In this document: positions 7,512-13,514 of the stretch, one piece after another
Numbering within the stretch: position 1 is the first letter of the stretch
Layout: each line of letters begins with the position of its first letter
Assembly: GCA_903863315.1 (NCBI GenBank)
Contig: CAIPBN010000832.1
Location: 1-13,514, forward strand
From: an uncultured Verrucomicrobiota bacterium
GTDB taxonomy: Bacteria; Verrucomicrobiota; Verrucomicrobiia; Limisphaerales; SXTU01
Length of the DNA: 13,514 nucleotides
Direction of reading: 5' to 3'
Program-made: the position numbers and the translations under genes
Notes under the pieces: model-generated
What the model saw: only the letters and a program-made list of their open reading frames with translations
Databases searched by the model: none
What the model was told of the DNA's origin: nothing

Positions 7512-8402
7512 TCACTTCGGGGAATCCCGCCACAGCCACTTCATCACGTCGGGGAAGATGCTGCCGCCGTGCTTGCTGTTGTGCGCGCCCTCACCGAAGT
7601 CGAAGCGATGGTCGTAGCCCGCGAACTTGAGCGCGGCGGCCATCTGCTTGTTTGCCAGCGGCCAGTCGCCAAACTGGTTCTTCACGTCGTCCACCCCGCT
7701 CTGCACCGAAACCCGGATGGGCTTGCGCTCGGTCTTGCGGATGAGGGCAGGATACACGTGGCCACCGCGGATGTTGGTGTAGCTGCCGATGGTGGTGAAG
7801 GCCTTGCGGAACTGGTCCGGGCGTTCCCAGCAGACCGTCCAGGAGCAGATGCCACCGCTGCTTGCACCGCCGATGGCGCGGCCTTCAGGGTTGGTGGTGA
7901 GGTTATACTTCTTGCCCACCTCGGGGAGAATCTCCTCCAGCAGGAAACGCGCGTAGCGGTCGCCCAGCGAATCATACTCGAAGCTGCGGTTGCTGACCTG
8001 CCATGGGCTTTTGCCGGGCGGCTTGCCCACCTCGTGCCCGGGATTCAGGAGAATCGCGATGGTGACCGGCATCTCGCCTTTGGCGATGAGGTTGTCGAAG
8101 ACAATCGGCACGCGCCAGTTGCCCTTCAGGTTCACGTAGTCGTGGCCGTCCTGGAACACCATCACGCACGCCGGCTTCTCCGCCTTGTATTGCACCGGCA
8201 CGTAAATCCACCAGTCGCGCACAGTGTTCGTGAAGATGTTGCTGCGCCACTCAGGCATCTTGATGAGCTCGCCCTTGGGCACGCCGGGCTGGATCTCGTG
8301 GTAAGGCGTGATTTTGAACTCATCGGCGGCCCAACCGTTCAGTGCAAGGGCGGCAGCGGACAGGAAGCACAAGCGCAATGACGCGCGGAGAGTCAGTTTC
8401 AT
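7512..8402 (-). CDS. Secreted esterase, enterochelin-esterase/esterase-D-like alpha/beta hydrolase
   Basis: A 296-residue protein with an Sec signal peptide: basic MKLTLR, a hydrophobic core at about 9-21, and likely cleavage after GWA (about residue 25). The mature part is a putative esterase (PF00756-type) alpha/beta hydrolase. It has WWIYVPVQY (64-72), the oxyanion region VFQDGHDY (82-89), the nucleophile elbow GGASSGG with Ser181 as the likely nucleophile, and a C-terminal GEGAHNSKHGG in which His274 is the likely catalytic base. The acid cannot be placed with certainty. Such exported esterases in Verrucomicrobia and Planctomycetes act on ester-linked carbohydrate side chains or other small esters; the substrate here is unknown. 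An in-frame ATG at 8432 would add ten polar residues, but 8402 gives the proper signal peptide. It shares a 176-bp divergent region with the S9 peptidase gene and precedes purH. Confidence 0.88.
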   Translation of the reverse strand: MKLTLRASLRLCFLSAAALALNGWAADEFKITPYHEIQPGVPKGELIKMPEWRSNIFTNTVRDWWIYVPVQYKAEKPACVMVFQDGHDYVNLKGNWRVPIVFDNLIAKGEMPVTIAILLNPGHEVGKPPGKSPWQVSNRSFEYDSLGDRYARFLLEEILPEVGKKYNLTTNPEGRAIGGASSGGICSWTVCWERPDQFRKAFTTIGSYTNIRGGHVYPALIRKTERKPIRVSVQSGVDDVKNQFGDWPLANKQMAAALKFAGYDHRFDFGEGAHNSKHGGSIFPDVMKWLWRDSPK

Positions 8403-8578
8403 GGTCAAGTGGCTGGATATTGAGTCACGCACCGCTCCGCATCAAGCGGTTCCTCGCAACAGTGCAGACTCACCCCCGGTTATGCGCACGACCGCATCCA
8501 CCGGTGATTTTTTCGGGACAGATTCCGCGCTCACGGCACAATGAGTCCGTGTCTTCATCCAAGCCACCTGCCTCGCCC
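8403..8578. promoter_or_regulatory. Divergent intergenic region between esterase and S9 peptidase genes
   Basis: This 176-bp stretch lies between two outward-facing starts and must hold the promoters of both genes. Within it there is an 8-bp perfect palindrome CACCGGTG (8499-8506) followed by a T-run, and a weak -10-like CACAAT (8537-8542) about 40 bp before the chosen S9 start, with no good -35 partner. No RNA gene or riboswitch is recognisable. Calling it regulatory rests on gene orientation, not on a convincing box. Confidence 0.4.
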
Positions 8579-11131
8579 ATGCGCCGCACCGCGTTCCCGC
8601 TAGTGATCGTGCTGCTGGTCTGCTGCCACCATGCTCCTTCGATCTGTGCGCAAGGTTCCAAGCTCGATTATGAGCGCGCCAGCGCCCTCCGCACCCGAGC
8701 AGGCAACACCGTGTTCCGCGCGGAGGTGAAACCCAACTGGCTGCCGGACAACCTGCGGTTCTGGTATCGCGTCCAAACCGGCGCGCAACAGCATGAATTC
8801 GTGCTCGTGGATGCCGCCGCTGGCCGGCGTGCGCTGGCTTTTGACCACGCGCGACTCGCGGAGGCGCTCACCCAGGCTGGGGAACGAGAGGTCCGGGCAG
8901 ACCGGCTGGAATTGGAGCAACTGGAGTTCAGCGCGGACATCAGGCGCATCGACTTCAAGCACCGTGGCAAGCACTGGCAGTTTGAACTTCCGGGCGGCGG
9001 CTTGCAGCCGGTCGCAAAACCGGCCGGGGTGCCGGTGCCAGGCACCGCCTTGGCGCAAGTGCCCCGGGCCAGCGCGCGCAGCGGCGGGGACACGCAAATC
9101 ACCTTCATCAATCGGACCGGCGCGGCGGTGGAGCTGGTTTGGTTGACGACCGAAGGTGAGCGCCGCTCCTACGGAACAATCGCCGCTGGACAGCGCCGCG
9201 AACAGCACACCTTCGCCGGCCATGTCTGGTTGGTGGTGAACACCAAAGGGGAAACGCTGGCGGCCTTTGCCGGGCAAGAACGGTCCAGCACCGCTGAGAT
9301 TACCGGGGCGGGAAAAACAGCTCCGGCTGCCGCCAACCCAGCCAAGCCATCGCCTAAGCCCGCCGGCGGGACGCCTCTCAACGGCACCTCCCCGGATGGG
9401 AAATGGCGCGCGTTCGTCAAGGACCACAACGTCTGGCTGGCCGCGAGCGACAGCGGCACCGAGACCCGCCTGAGCCAGGACGGTCACGAGCGGAACCCGT
9501 ATAGCCAGCAGCTCACATGGTCCCCAGACTCGCGGAAGCTCGTGGCCGTGCGTGTTGAACCGGGCCAGGAGCGGAAGGTCACGCTCGTTGAGTCATCGCC
9601 CAAGGACCAGTTGCAGCCGAAAGTCCTCACGCACGACTATTTCAAGCCGGGTGACAAGCTGCCCCACCCACGCCCGCAGTTGTTCGATGTGCTCACGCAG
9701 CGCCCCATTCCACTGAGCGAGGCTTTGTTTCCGAATCCGTTCACGGAGAGCGGGCATCTCCCGATCCGCTGGGAACGCGACTCCAAGCGCTTCACCTTTG
9801 CCTACAACCAGCGCGGGCACCAAGTCTTCCGCGTCATTGCAGTGGACGCCGAGACCGGCAAGGCACAGCCGGTGGTGAACGAGGAGTGCGCGACTTTTTT
9901 CTGCTACAGCAGCAAACAGTTTCTGCATTGGCTCGACGAGACCCGCGAGCTGATCTGGATGTCCGAGCGCGATGGCTGGAATCATCTCTGGCTCTACGAC
10001 GCCGCCACGGGCCAGGTGAAGAATCAGATCACACGAGGCGCGTGGGCTGTGCGCGGGGTGGACAAGGTGGATGGACAGGCGCGGCAGATTTGGTTCCGGG
10101 CCGGTGGCGTCCGCGCCGGACAAGACCCGTATCACGTCCACTACTGCCGCGTGAACTTCGACGGCACCGGACTGGTGGTGCTGACTGAAGGTGATGGCAC
10201 GCACGCTCTGGAGTGGTCACGAGACCGAAAGTTCTTCGTGGATACCTGGTCGCGGGCGGACCACCCGCCCGTGAACGAATTGCGCCGCGCTGACGGGCTG
10301 CTGGTTTCCGAACTGGAGCGTGCGGACTGGACCGCGCTGCTGGCCACCGGCTGGCGCGCGCCGGAGCGTTTCACGGCAAAAGGCCGCGACGGTAGAACCG
10401 ACATTCACGGCATCATCTACCGCCCGACCAATTTTGACCTGGCGAAGAAATACCCGGTGCTAGAATACATCTACGCCGGTCCGCACAGCGCGTTTGTGCC
10501 GAAGACCTTCAGCGCCATTCCCGGCGGCTCTGTGCGCGAGCTGGCCGAGCTGGGTTTCATCGTCGTGCAATGCGACGGGATGGGCACGAGCCACCGCTCG
10601 AAGGCGTTCCATGACGTGTGCTGGAAAAACCTCGGCGACTCCGGCTTTCCCGACCGGATCGCGTGGTTGCGCGCTGCCGCGGCGAAGCACCCGCAGCTTG
10701 ATCTCACCCGCGTGGGCATCTATGGCGGCAGTGCGGGCGGCCAGAGCAGCACTCGGGCAATGCTTGCACATGGGGACTTCTATCAAGCCGCCGTCTCCGA
10801 CTGCGGCTGCCACGACAACCGCATGGACAAAATCTGGTGGAATGAGCAGTGGATGGGCTGGCCCATCGGCCCGCACTACGCCGACCAGTCGAACGTGACG
10901 CTGGCCAAGAACCTGGTGGGAAAACTCATGCTGGTCGTGGGCGAGCTGGATAAAAATGTGGACCCGGCCAGCACCTTGCAAGTTGCCAATGCCCTGGTGA
11001 AGGCGGACAAGGACTTCGAGCTGCTCCTCATCCCGGGCGCCGGTCACGGCGCGGCCGAGTTACCTTACGGCAAACGCCGCCGGGCAGACTACTTCGTGCG
11101 GCACCTGCTTGGCAAAGCTCCACGGTGGTAG
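8579..11131 (+). CDS. Secreted S9 (DPP-IV-like) prolyl peptidase with an embedded VHL beta-like domain
   Basis: With the ATG at 8579 the protein has 850 residues. The N-terminus is a signal peptide with likely cleavage near SICA-Q (about residue 24); no lipobox fits. Residues about 30-150 are the usual N-terminal part of bacterial S9B enzymes (FWYR, EFVLVD, AFDH). Residues about 172-230 form a VHL beta-like domain (separate entry), followed by a Pro/Ala-rich linker (about 240-265). The DPP-IV beta-propeller starts at SPDGKW and includes SPDSRKL and SERDGWNHLWLYD. The C-terminal alpha/beta-hydrolase domain has YIYAGPHS, nucleophile Ser718 in GGSAGG, Asp791 in GELDKNV and His823 in GAGHG, so the triad is complete. 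The family typically removes X-Pro dipeptides or cleaves after Pro. The frame stays open back to 8342, and a GTG at 8549 is possible, but the upstream residues lack sense as a leader. It converges with the AraC-type regulator. Confidence 0.93.
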   Translation: MRRTAFPLVIVLLVCCHHAPSICAQGSKLDYERASALRTRAGNTVFRAEVKPNWLPDNLRFWYRVQTGAQQHEFVLVDAAAGRRALAFDHARLAEALTQAGEREVRADRLELEQLEFSADIRRIDFKHRGKHWQFELPGGGLQPVAKPAGVPVPGTALAQVPRASARSGGDTQITFINRTGAAVELVWLTTEGERRSYGTIAAGQRREQHTFAGHVWLVVNTKGETLAAFAGQERSSTAEITGAGKTAPAAANPAKPSPKPAGGTPLNGTSPDGKWRAFVKDHNVWLAASDSGTETRLSQDGHERNPYSQQLTWSPDSRKLVAVRVEPGQERKVTLVESSPKDQLQPKVLTHDYFKPGDKLPHPRPQLFDVLTQRPIPLSEALFPNPFTESGHLPIRWERDSKRFTFAYNQRGHQVFRVIAVDAETGKAQPVVNEECATFFCYSSKQFLHWLDETRELIWMSERDGWNHLWLYDAATGQVKNQITRGAWAVRGVDKVDGQARQIWFRAGGVRAGQDPYHVHYCRVNFDGTGLVVLTEGDGTHALEWSRDRKFFVDTWSRADHPPVNELRRADGLLVSELERADWTALLATGWRAPERFTAKGRDGRTDIHGIIYRPTNFDLAKKYPVLEYIYAGPHSAFVPKTFSAIPGGSVRELAELGFIVVQCDGMGTSHRSKAFHDVCWKNLGDSGFPDRIAWLRAAAAKHPQLDLTRVGIYGGSAGGQSSTRAMLAHGDFYQAAVSDCGCHDNRMDKIWWNEQWMGWPIGPHYADQSNVTLAKNLVGKLMLVVGELDKNVDPASTLQVANALVKADKDFELLLIPGAGHGAAELPYGKRRRADYFVRHLLGKAPRW
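9092..9268 (+). other. VHL beta-like domain within the S9 peptidase
   Basis: Residues 172-230 of the S9 peptidase align without a gap to human pVHL residues 78-117 (recalled from memory), offset by exactly 100: N178, W188, Y198, H210, T211, H215 and W217 match pVHL N78, W88, Y98, H110, S111, H115 and W117. I count 16 identities over these 40 positions. In pVHL, W88, Y98, S111, H115 and W117 line the pocket that holds 4-hydroxyproline of HIF; here only S111 differs, as Thr, which keeps the hydroxyl. The alpha domain that binds elongin C has no counterpart here. Confidence 0.82.
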
Positions 11132-11156
11132 TTCGGCAATTGCTGGAAGATTCTGC

Positions 11157-11173
11157 CCGCCCCTGTCAGGCGG
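11157..11173. terminator. Possible small terminator hairpin between convergent genes
   Basis: CCGCC (11157-11161) and GGCGG (11169-11173) form a perfect 5-bp stem around a 7-nt loop, followed on + by ATTT. It lies between the stops of the S9 peptidase and the convergent regulator, the right place for a terminator. The stem is short and the T-tract poor, so this is a weak call. Confidence 0.3.
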
Positions 11174-11175
11174 AT

Positions 11176-11913
11176 TTACCGCATCGAACGGTCCCGGAAA
11201 TCAGTCGGTGTCTGTCCTGTGGCGGAGCGGAAGGCGCGCGTGAAGGCGCTGTGATCGTGGAAGCCGCAGGCCAGCGCGATGTCGGCCACACTCTGCTCGC
11301 TCTCCGCGAGCTGTTGCGCGGCGGCGGCCAGGCGTGTCTGGGTGATGAGCTGGCGCGGTGAGAGCCGGAAGATCCGTTTGATTACCCGGGCAAACCGCGT
11401 GCTGGACAATCCGGCCCGCTTGGCCAGCAGCACGGGACTCATCGGTTCGGCAAAGTGTTCCTCCAGATACGCCAGCGTCTCGGCGAGCCGGGCCGGAATG
11501 CTCTCACGATCTCCCGGCGCACGAATATCGCGGGAGATGCCGACCAGGCCGATGATGCGCCCGGCCGCATCACGCAGCGGCAGCTTCGTGGTGCAGCACC
11601 AGCCCGGCTGTCCTCGTGCATACCAGTGCAGCTCCAGCCGGTTGTGCAGCGGCCGCCCGGTCCGTATCACCACGGCATCCTGCGCGGAGGGAAGCCTCCC
11701 CAGATCTCCCGGGAAAAAATCTGCGGGCAGCCGGCCGATCAGTTCGGACTTCAGCCGGCGGCCAGCCCGTTCCACCAGTGCCTGATTGACCGCCAGATAC
11801 CGGCCATCAATGTCCTTCACAAAGAACACGGTGTCCGGCACATGGTCGAAGAGCGCCTCCACCATGCGCCATTCGGCTGGTATCGCCGGACCCGAGCTTG
11901 TCGTTGTGCTCAT
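11176..11913 (-). CDS. PAS-domain AraC-family transcriptional regulator
   Basis: With the ATG at 11913 the protein has 245 residues; a GTG at 11919 would add two. The N-terminal half is a PAS sensor domain (about residues 15-132): DTVFFVKDIDGRYLAVN, then LIGRLPADFFP, and a final strand pair ending in GLVGISRDI. The C-terminal half is an AraC-type double helix-turn-helix (about 140-243), with LLAKRAGLSSTRFARVIKR as the first HTH and SVADIALACGFHDHSAFTRAF as the second, closing in GQTPTDFR. PAS in place of the usual cupin suggests sensing of a small molecule, light or redox state; the ligand is unknown. It lies between two secreted peptidase genes that both carry VHL-like segments. It is convergent with the first and divergent (62 bp) from the second, so it is a plausible local activator of at least the metallopeptidase gene. 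A GAAG seven bases before the ATG is the only, weak, ribosome-binding hint. Confidence 0.9.
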   Translation of the reverse strand: MSTTTSSGPAIPAEWRMVEALFDHVPDTVFFVKDIDGRYLAVNQALVERAGRRLKSELIGRLPADFFPGDLGRLPSAQDAVVIRTGRPLHNRLELHWYARGQPGWCCTTKLPLRDAAGRIIGLVGISRDIRAPGDRESIPARLAETLAYLEEHFAEPMSPVLLAKRAGLSSTRFARVIKRIFRLSPRQLITQTRLAAAAQQLAESEQSVADIALACGFHDHSAFTRAFRSATGQTPTDFRDRSMR

Positions 11914-11975
11914 TTTCACGCTTCGGATGGCAACTTAGAACAAGACGGCGCGGTTGCCGATGGCATAATCAGGGC
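11914..11975. promoter_or_regulatory. Divergent promoter region with candidate AraC-type operator
   Basis: This 62-bp gap separates the regulator start from the metallopeptidase start. It holds a direct repeat GATGGCA at 11926-11932 and 11959-11965, 33 bp apart (about three helical turns), and an overlapping inverted repeat GGCAAC (11929-11934)/GTTGCC (11953-11958). AraC-family proteins commonly bind direct repeats placed on one helix face. A -10-like CATAAT lies at 11964-11969, just before the metallopeptidase ATG, without a clear -35. Site assignment is speculative. Confidence 0.4.
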
Positions 11976-13514
11976 ATGCGCATGTCCGGCTGGATTCCCC
12001 TGCTCTGCTTGTTCGTCTGTGCCGCCTTTGGCGCGGAGACAGCTGGTCGTCCCCAGCTTCAAATCATCAACGGCAGCTTGCAGACCGCCGACATCTTCTG
12101 GCTCAAGTCGGCAACCGAGCGCGTGCCGAACGGCTCGCTCGAGCCAGGCAAGGACACGATAATCACCACGACCATCGGCCATCGCTTCGTCGTAGTCGGC
12201 CGCGAGGACAAGGCTGAGGCCATCGTCAGCAGCGAGGTGCGCGTGCAGGGCTTCCGTTTCGACCCGGCAGGCAAGGACGGCGTGCCGGCGTTCTACACCC
12301 AGCGCGTCACTGCAAACGGTTTCCCCATCGTCGCCTCGGCCAAGGTGAATCCCTACGCGCTCAAGGAGGCCGCGTTCCTCGTGGACCAGATGCTGGCCCA
12401 CCGCCCCGACATCCGCACCGCGATGATCAAGAGCGGCGCGCGCATGTGCATCATAGCGTGGAACGAGTTCACCATGGACCAGCCGGAGTTCGTCCGCCTG
12501 GGCAAGGGACCGATGCCCGGCTACCCCGGCATCGCTGCGAAGGATTACTGGGACGCCCGCGCCCGCGGACTCGGCGGCAGCGAACGCGACCCGTTCTGCT
12601 CCTGCGGAGAGGAAAATTTGCTCGGCTATACCGGCGATCCTTACGCCGCCGAGTGCATTCTCATCCACGAGTTCGCGCACAACATCCATCTGCGCGGTCT
12701 CGCAAATGTGGACCCGACCTTCGACACGCGGCTCAAGGCCACCTTCGACGCTGCGATGAAGGCCGGCTTGTGGAAGGGCAAATACGCGAGCGTGAATCAC
12801 CACGAGTATTTCGCGGAAGCGGTGCAGTCGTGGGTCGACAACAACCGCGAGAACGACCATGACCACAACCACGTCAACACCCGTGCCGAGCTGCTCGAAT
12901 ACGACCCCGGTGTGGCCGCGCTCTGCCGCGAGGTCTTTGGCGACACGGTGCTGAAATACACCAAACCCGCCACCCGCCTCACCGGCCACCTGGCGGGTTA
13001 CGACCCGGCCAAGGCCCCGACGTTCGAGTGGCCCGATCGGCTCAAAGACGTGAAGGCGGAAATCAAACGCAAGGCCCAAGCTCGCAGTGACGCTGCGGCG
13101 CAAACTGGCGTGACTACGGCGGCGTCCAGCAAAGCTGCCGCAGGGAGAGCTTCGTTTGCCGGCTGGAAGCACACCGGCGTGCTCACACTGCTCACGACGC
13201 CCGAGGGCGCGAACTTGCCGGCGGGCGCGGTGGCCGATGGGTTTCCCGTGCTAGTGCGACTGCACCGGGACTGGTTCGACTTCACGCAAGCCAAGCCTGA
13301 TGGCGCGGACGTGCGCTTCTCCGACAGCGTGGGCGCGGCGCTGGCGTATCAAGTCGAGGAGTGGGACGCGGCGGGCGGGACCGCGAGCATCTGGGTCCGC
13401 GTGCCGCGCATCGAGGGCAACGCGCGGCAGACGATTCGCATGCACTGGGGCAAGGCGGACGCAACGAGTGCGTCAGACGGCAAGGCGGTGTTCAATGAGT
13501 CCAACGGTTACCTC
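11976..13514 (+). CDS. Secreted zinc metallopeptidase (ATLF/M34-like) with N-terminal VHL-like segment and DUF2341 region, 3' truncated
   Basis: The frame is open from the ATG at 11976 to the window end (513 codons), so the C-terminus is missing. A signal peptide is clear (core at about 5-18, likely cleavage AFGA-E near residue 20). Residues about 26-85 are a diverged VHL beta-like segment (separate entry). The catalytic zincin region (about 90-355) has conserved FCSCGEENLL...GDPY, then HEFAH with zinc ligands H231 and H235 and catalytic E232. Further on, Y270-x6-E277-YFAEA matches the catalytic Tyr and third-ligand Glu spacing of anthrax lethal factor and Pro-Pro endopeptidases. After an Ala/Lys-rich linker (about 365-393), residues 398-513 look like DUF2341: FPVLVRL, DFTQAKPDGADVRFSD, YQVEEWD, IWVRVP, IRMHWGKADA, VFNESNGYL. 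This module is usually followed by a LamG/concanavalin-like domain, expected beyond the window. An ATG at 11982 is an alternative start. The substrate is unknown. Confidence 0.87.
   Translation, partial: MRMSGWIPLLCLFVCAAFGAETAGRPQLQIINGSLQTADIFWLKSATERVPNGSLEPGKDTIITTTIGHRFVVVGREDKAEAIVSSEVRVQGFRFDPAGKDGVPAFYTQRVTANGFPIVASAKVNPYALKEAAFLVDQMLAHRPDIRTAMIKSGARMCIIAWNEFTMDQPEFVRLGKGPMPGYPGIAAKDYWDARARGLGGSERDPFCSCGEENLLGYTGDPYAAECILIHEFAHNIHLRGLANVDPTFDTRLKATFDAAMKAGLWKGKYASVNHHEYFAEAVQSWVDNNRENDHDHNHVNTRAELLEYDPGVAALCREVFGDTVLKYTKPATRLTGHLAGYDPAKAPTFEWPDRLKDVKAEIKRKAQARSDAAAQTGVTTAASSKAAAGRASFAGWKHTGVLTLLTTPEGANLPAGAVADGFPVLVRLHRDWFDFTQAKPDGADVRFSDSVGAALAYQVEEWDAAGGTASIWVRVPRIEGNARQTIRMHWGKADATSASDGKAVFNESNGYL
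12060..12209 (+). other. Diverged VHL beta-like segment at the N-terminus of the metallopeptidase
   Basis: From N32 to F71 this segment matches the S9-peptidase VHL-like domain (N178-W217) with no gaps and 10 of 40 identities, including N, the W-L pair (W42), ER, two glycines, and T-x2-GH (H69). Relative to the hydroxyproline pocket, W88, the S111 position (as Thr65) and H115 are kept, but Y98 is Asn52, H110 is Thr64 and W117 is Phe71. It may share the fold with altered ligand choice, or be only a structural relic. The call rests on pattern and spacing, not on a profile search. Confidence 0.55.

Noticed and set aside
7269..8381. A 370-codon open frame on + across purH and the esterase
   Set aside because: It runs antisense over two recognised genes and their spacer, with low-complexity Val/His/Arg/Leu composition and no known motif.
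8342..8578. N-terminal extension of the S9 peptidase reading frame (79 codons)
   Set aside because: The extension overlaps the esterase start and would place the signal peptide internally; the ATG at 8579 gives a proper leader.
11916..13172. A 418-codon open frame on - opposite the metallopeptidase
   Set aside because: The + strand reading has a signal peptide, HEFAH, YFAEA and DUF2341 motifs; the - frame has none and is a codon-bias shadow.
1..13514. CRISPR arrays, tRNA or rRNA genes, insertion sequences, phage genes
   Set aside because: No regularly spaced repeats, tRNA-like cloverleaf, rRNA signature, transposase or integrase motif was recognised on either strand.

Overview
This 13.5 kb window comes from a GC-rich bacterial chromosome. 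The gene content fits a Verrucomicrobiota-type organism, perhaps the Limisphaerales/Pedosphaera group, or a related PVC-superphylum member: a secreted pre-peptidase (PPC) protein, futalosine-pathway mqnC, secreted esterase-D-like enzymes, a PAS-AraC regulator, a DUF2341 protein, and no canonical Shine-Dalgarno sequences. This assignment is inferred from gene content; no marker gene was compared.

Left part (1-5746): the 3' end of a secreted beta-sandwich protein with a PPC domain, then a major facilitator transporter, both on +. A convergent M14/aspartoacylase-like zinc carboxypeptidase (-) follows. It is divergent from mqnC (+), the radical SAM enzyme of futalosine-dependent menaquinone synthesis. 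mqnC carries an in-frame insert of roughly 40 codons that contains a hairpin-forming GC-rich element resembling dispersed intergenic palindromic repeats. Convergent with mqnC is a cation diffusion facilitator (-).

Middle (5876-8402, all -): purH, for the last two steps of IMP synthesis, lies downstream of a secreted serine esterase of the enterochelin-esterase type. A 176-bp divergent intergenic region separates the esterase from the next block.

Right part (8579-13514) is the most interesting. It holds a secreted S9 (DPP-IV-like) prolyl peptidase, a convergent PAS-AraC regulator, and a secreted zinc metallopeptidase that continues past the window edge into a DUF2341 region. Between its signal peptide and its beta-propeller, the S9 enzyme has a segment that aligns without gaps to the beta domain of the human von Hippel-Lindau protein. 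The alignment keeps the residues that read 4-hydroxyproline in HIF (W88, Y98, H115 and W117, with S111 as Thr). The metallopeptidase also begins with a shorter, more diverged VHL-like segment in the same register. Its zincin core has HEFAH plus Y-x6-E-YFAEA, the spacing of anthrax lethal factor/Pro-Pro endopeptidase (ATLF) enzymes. My main hypothesis is that this is a locally regulated set of secreted proteases aimed at proline- or hydroxyproline-rich proteins such as collagen or plant extensin-type glycoproteins, with VHL-like modules as substrate readers. The domain resemblance is visible in the sequence; the substrate is inference.
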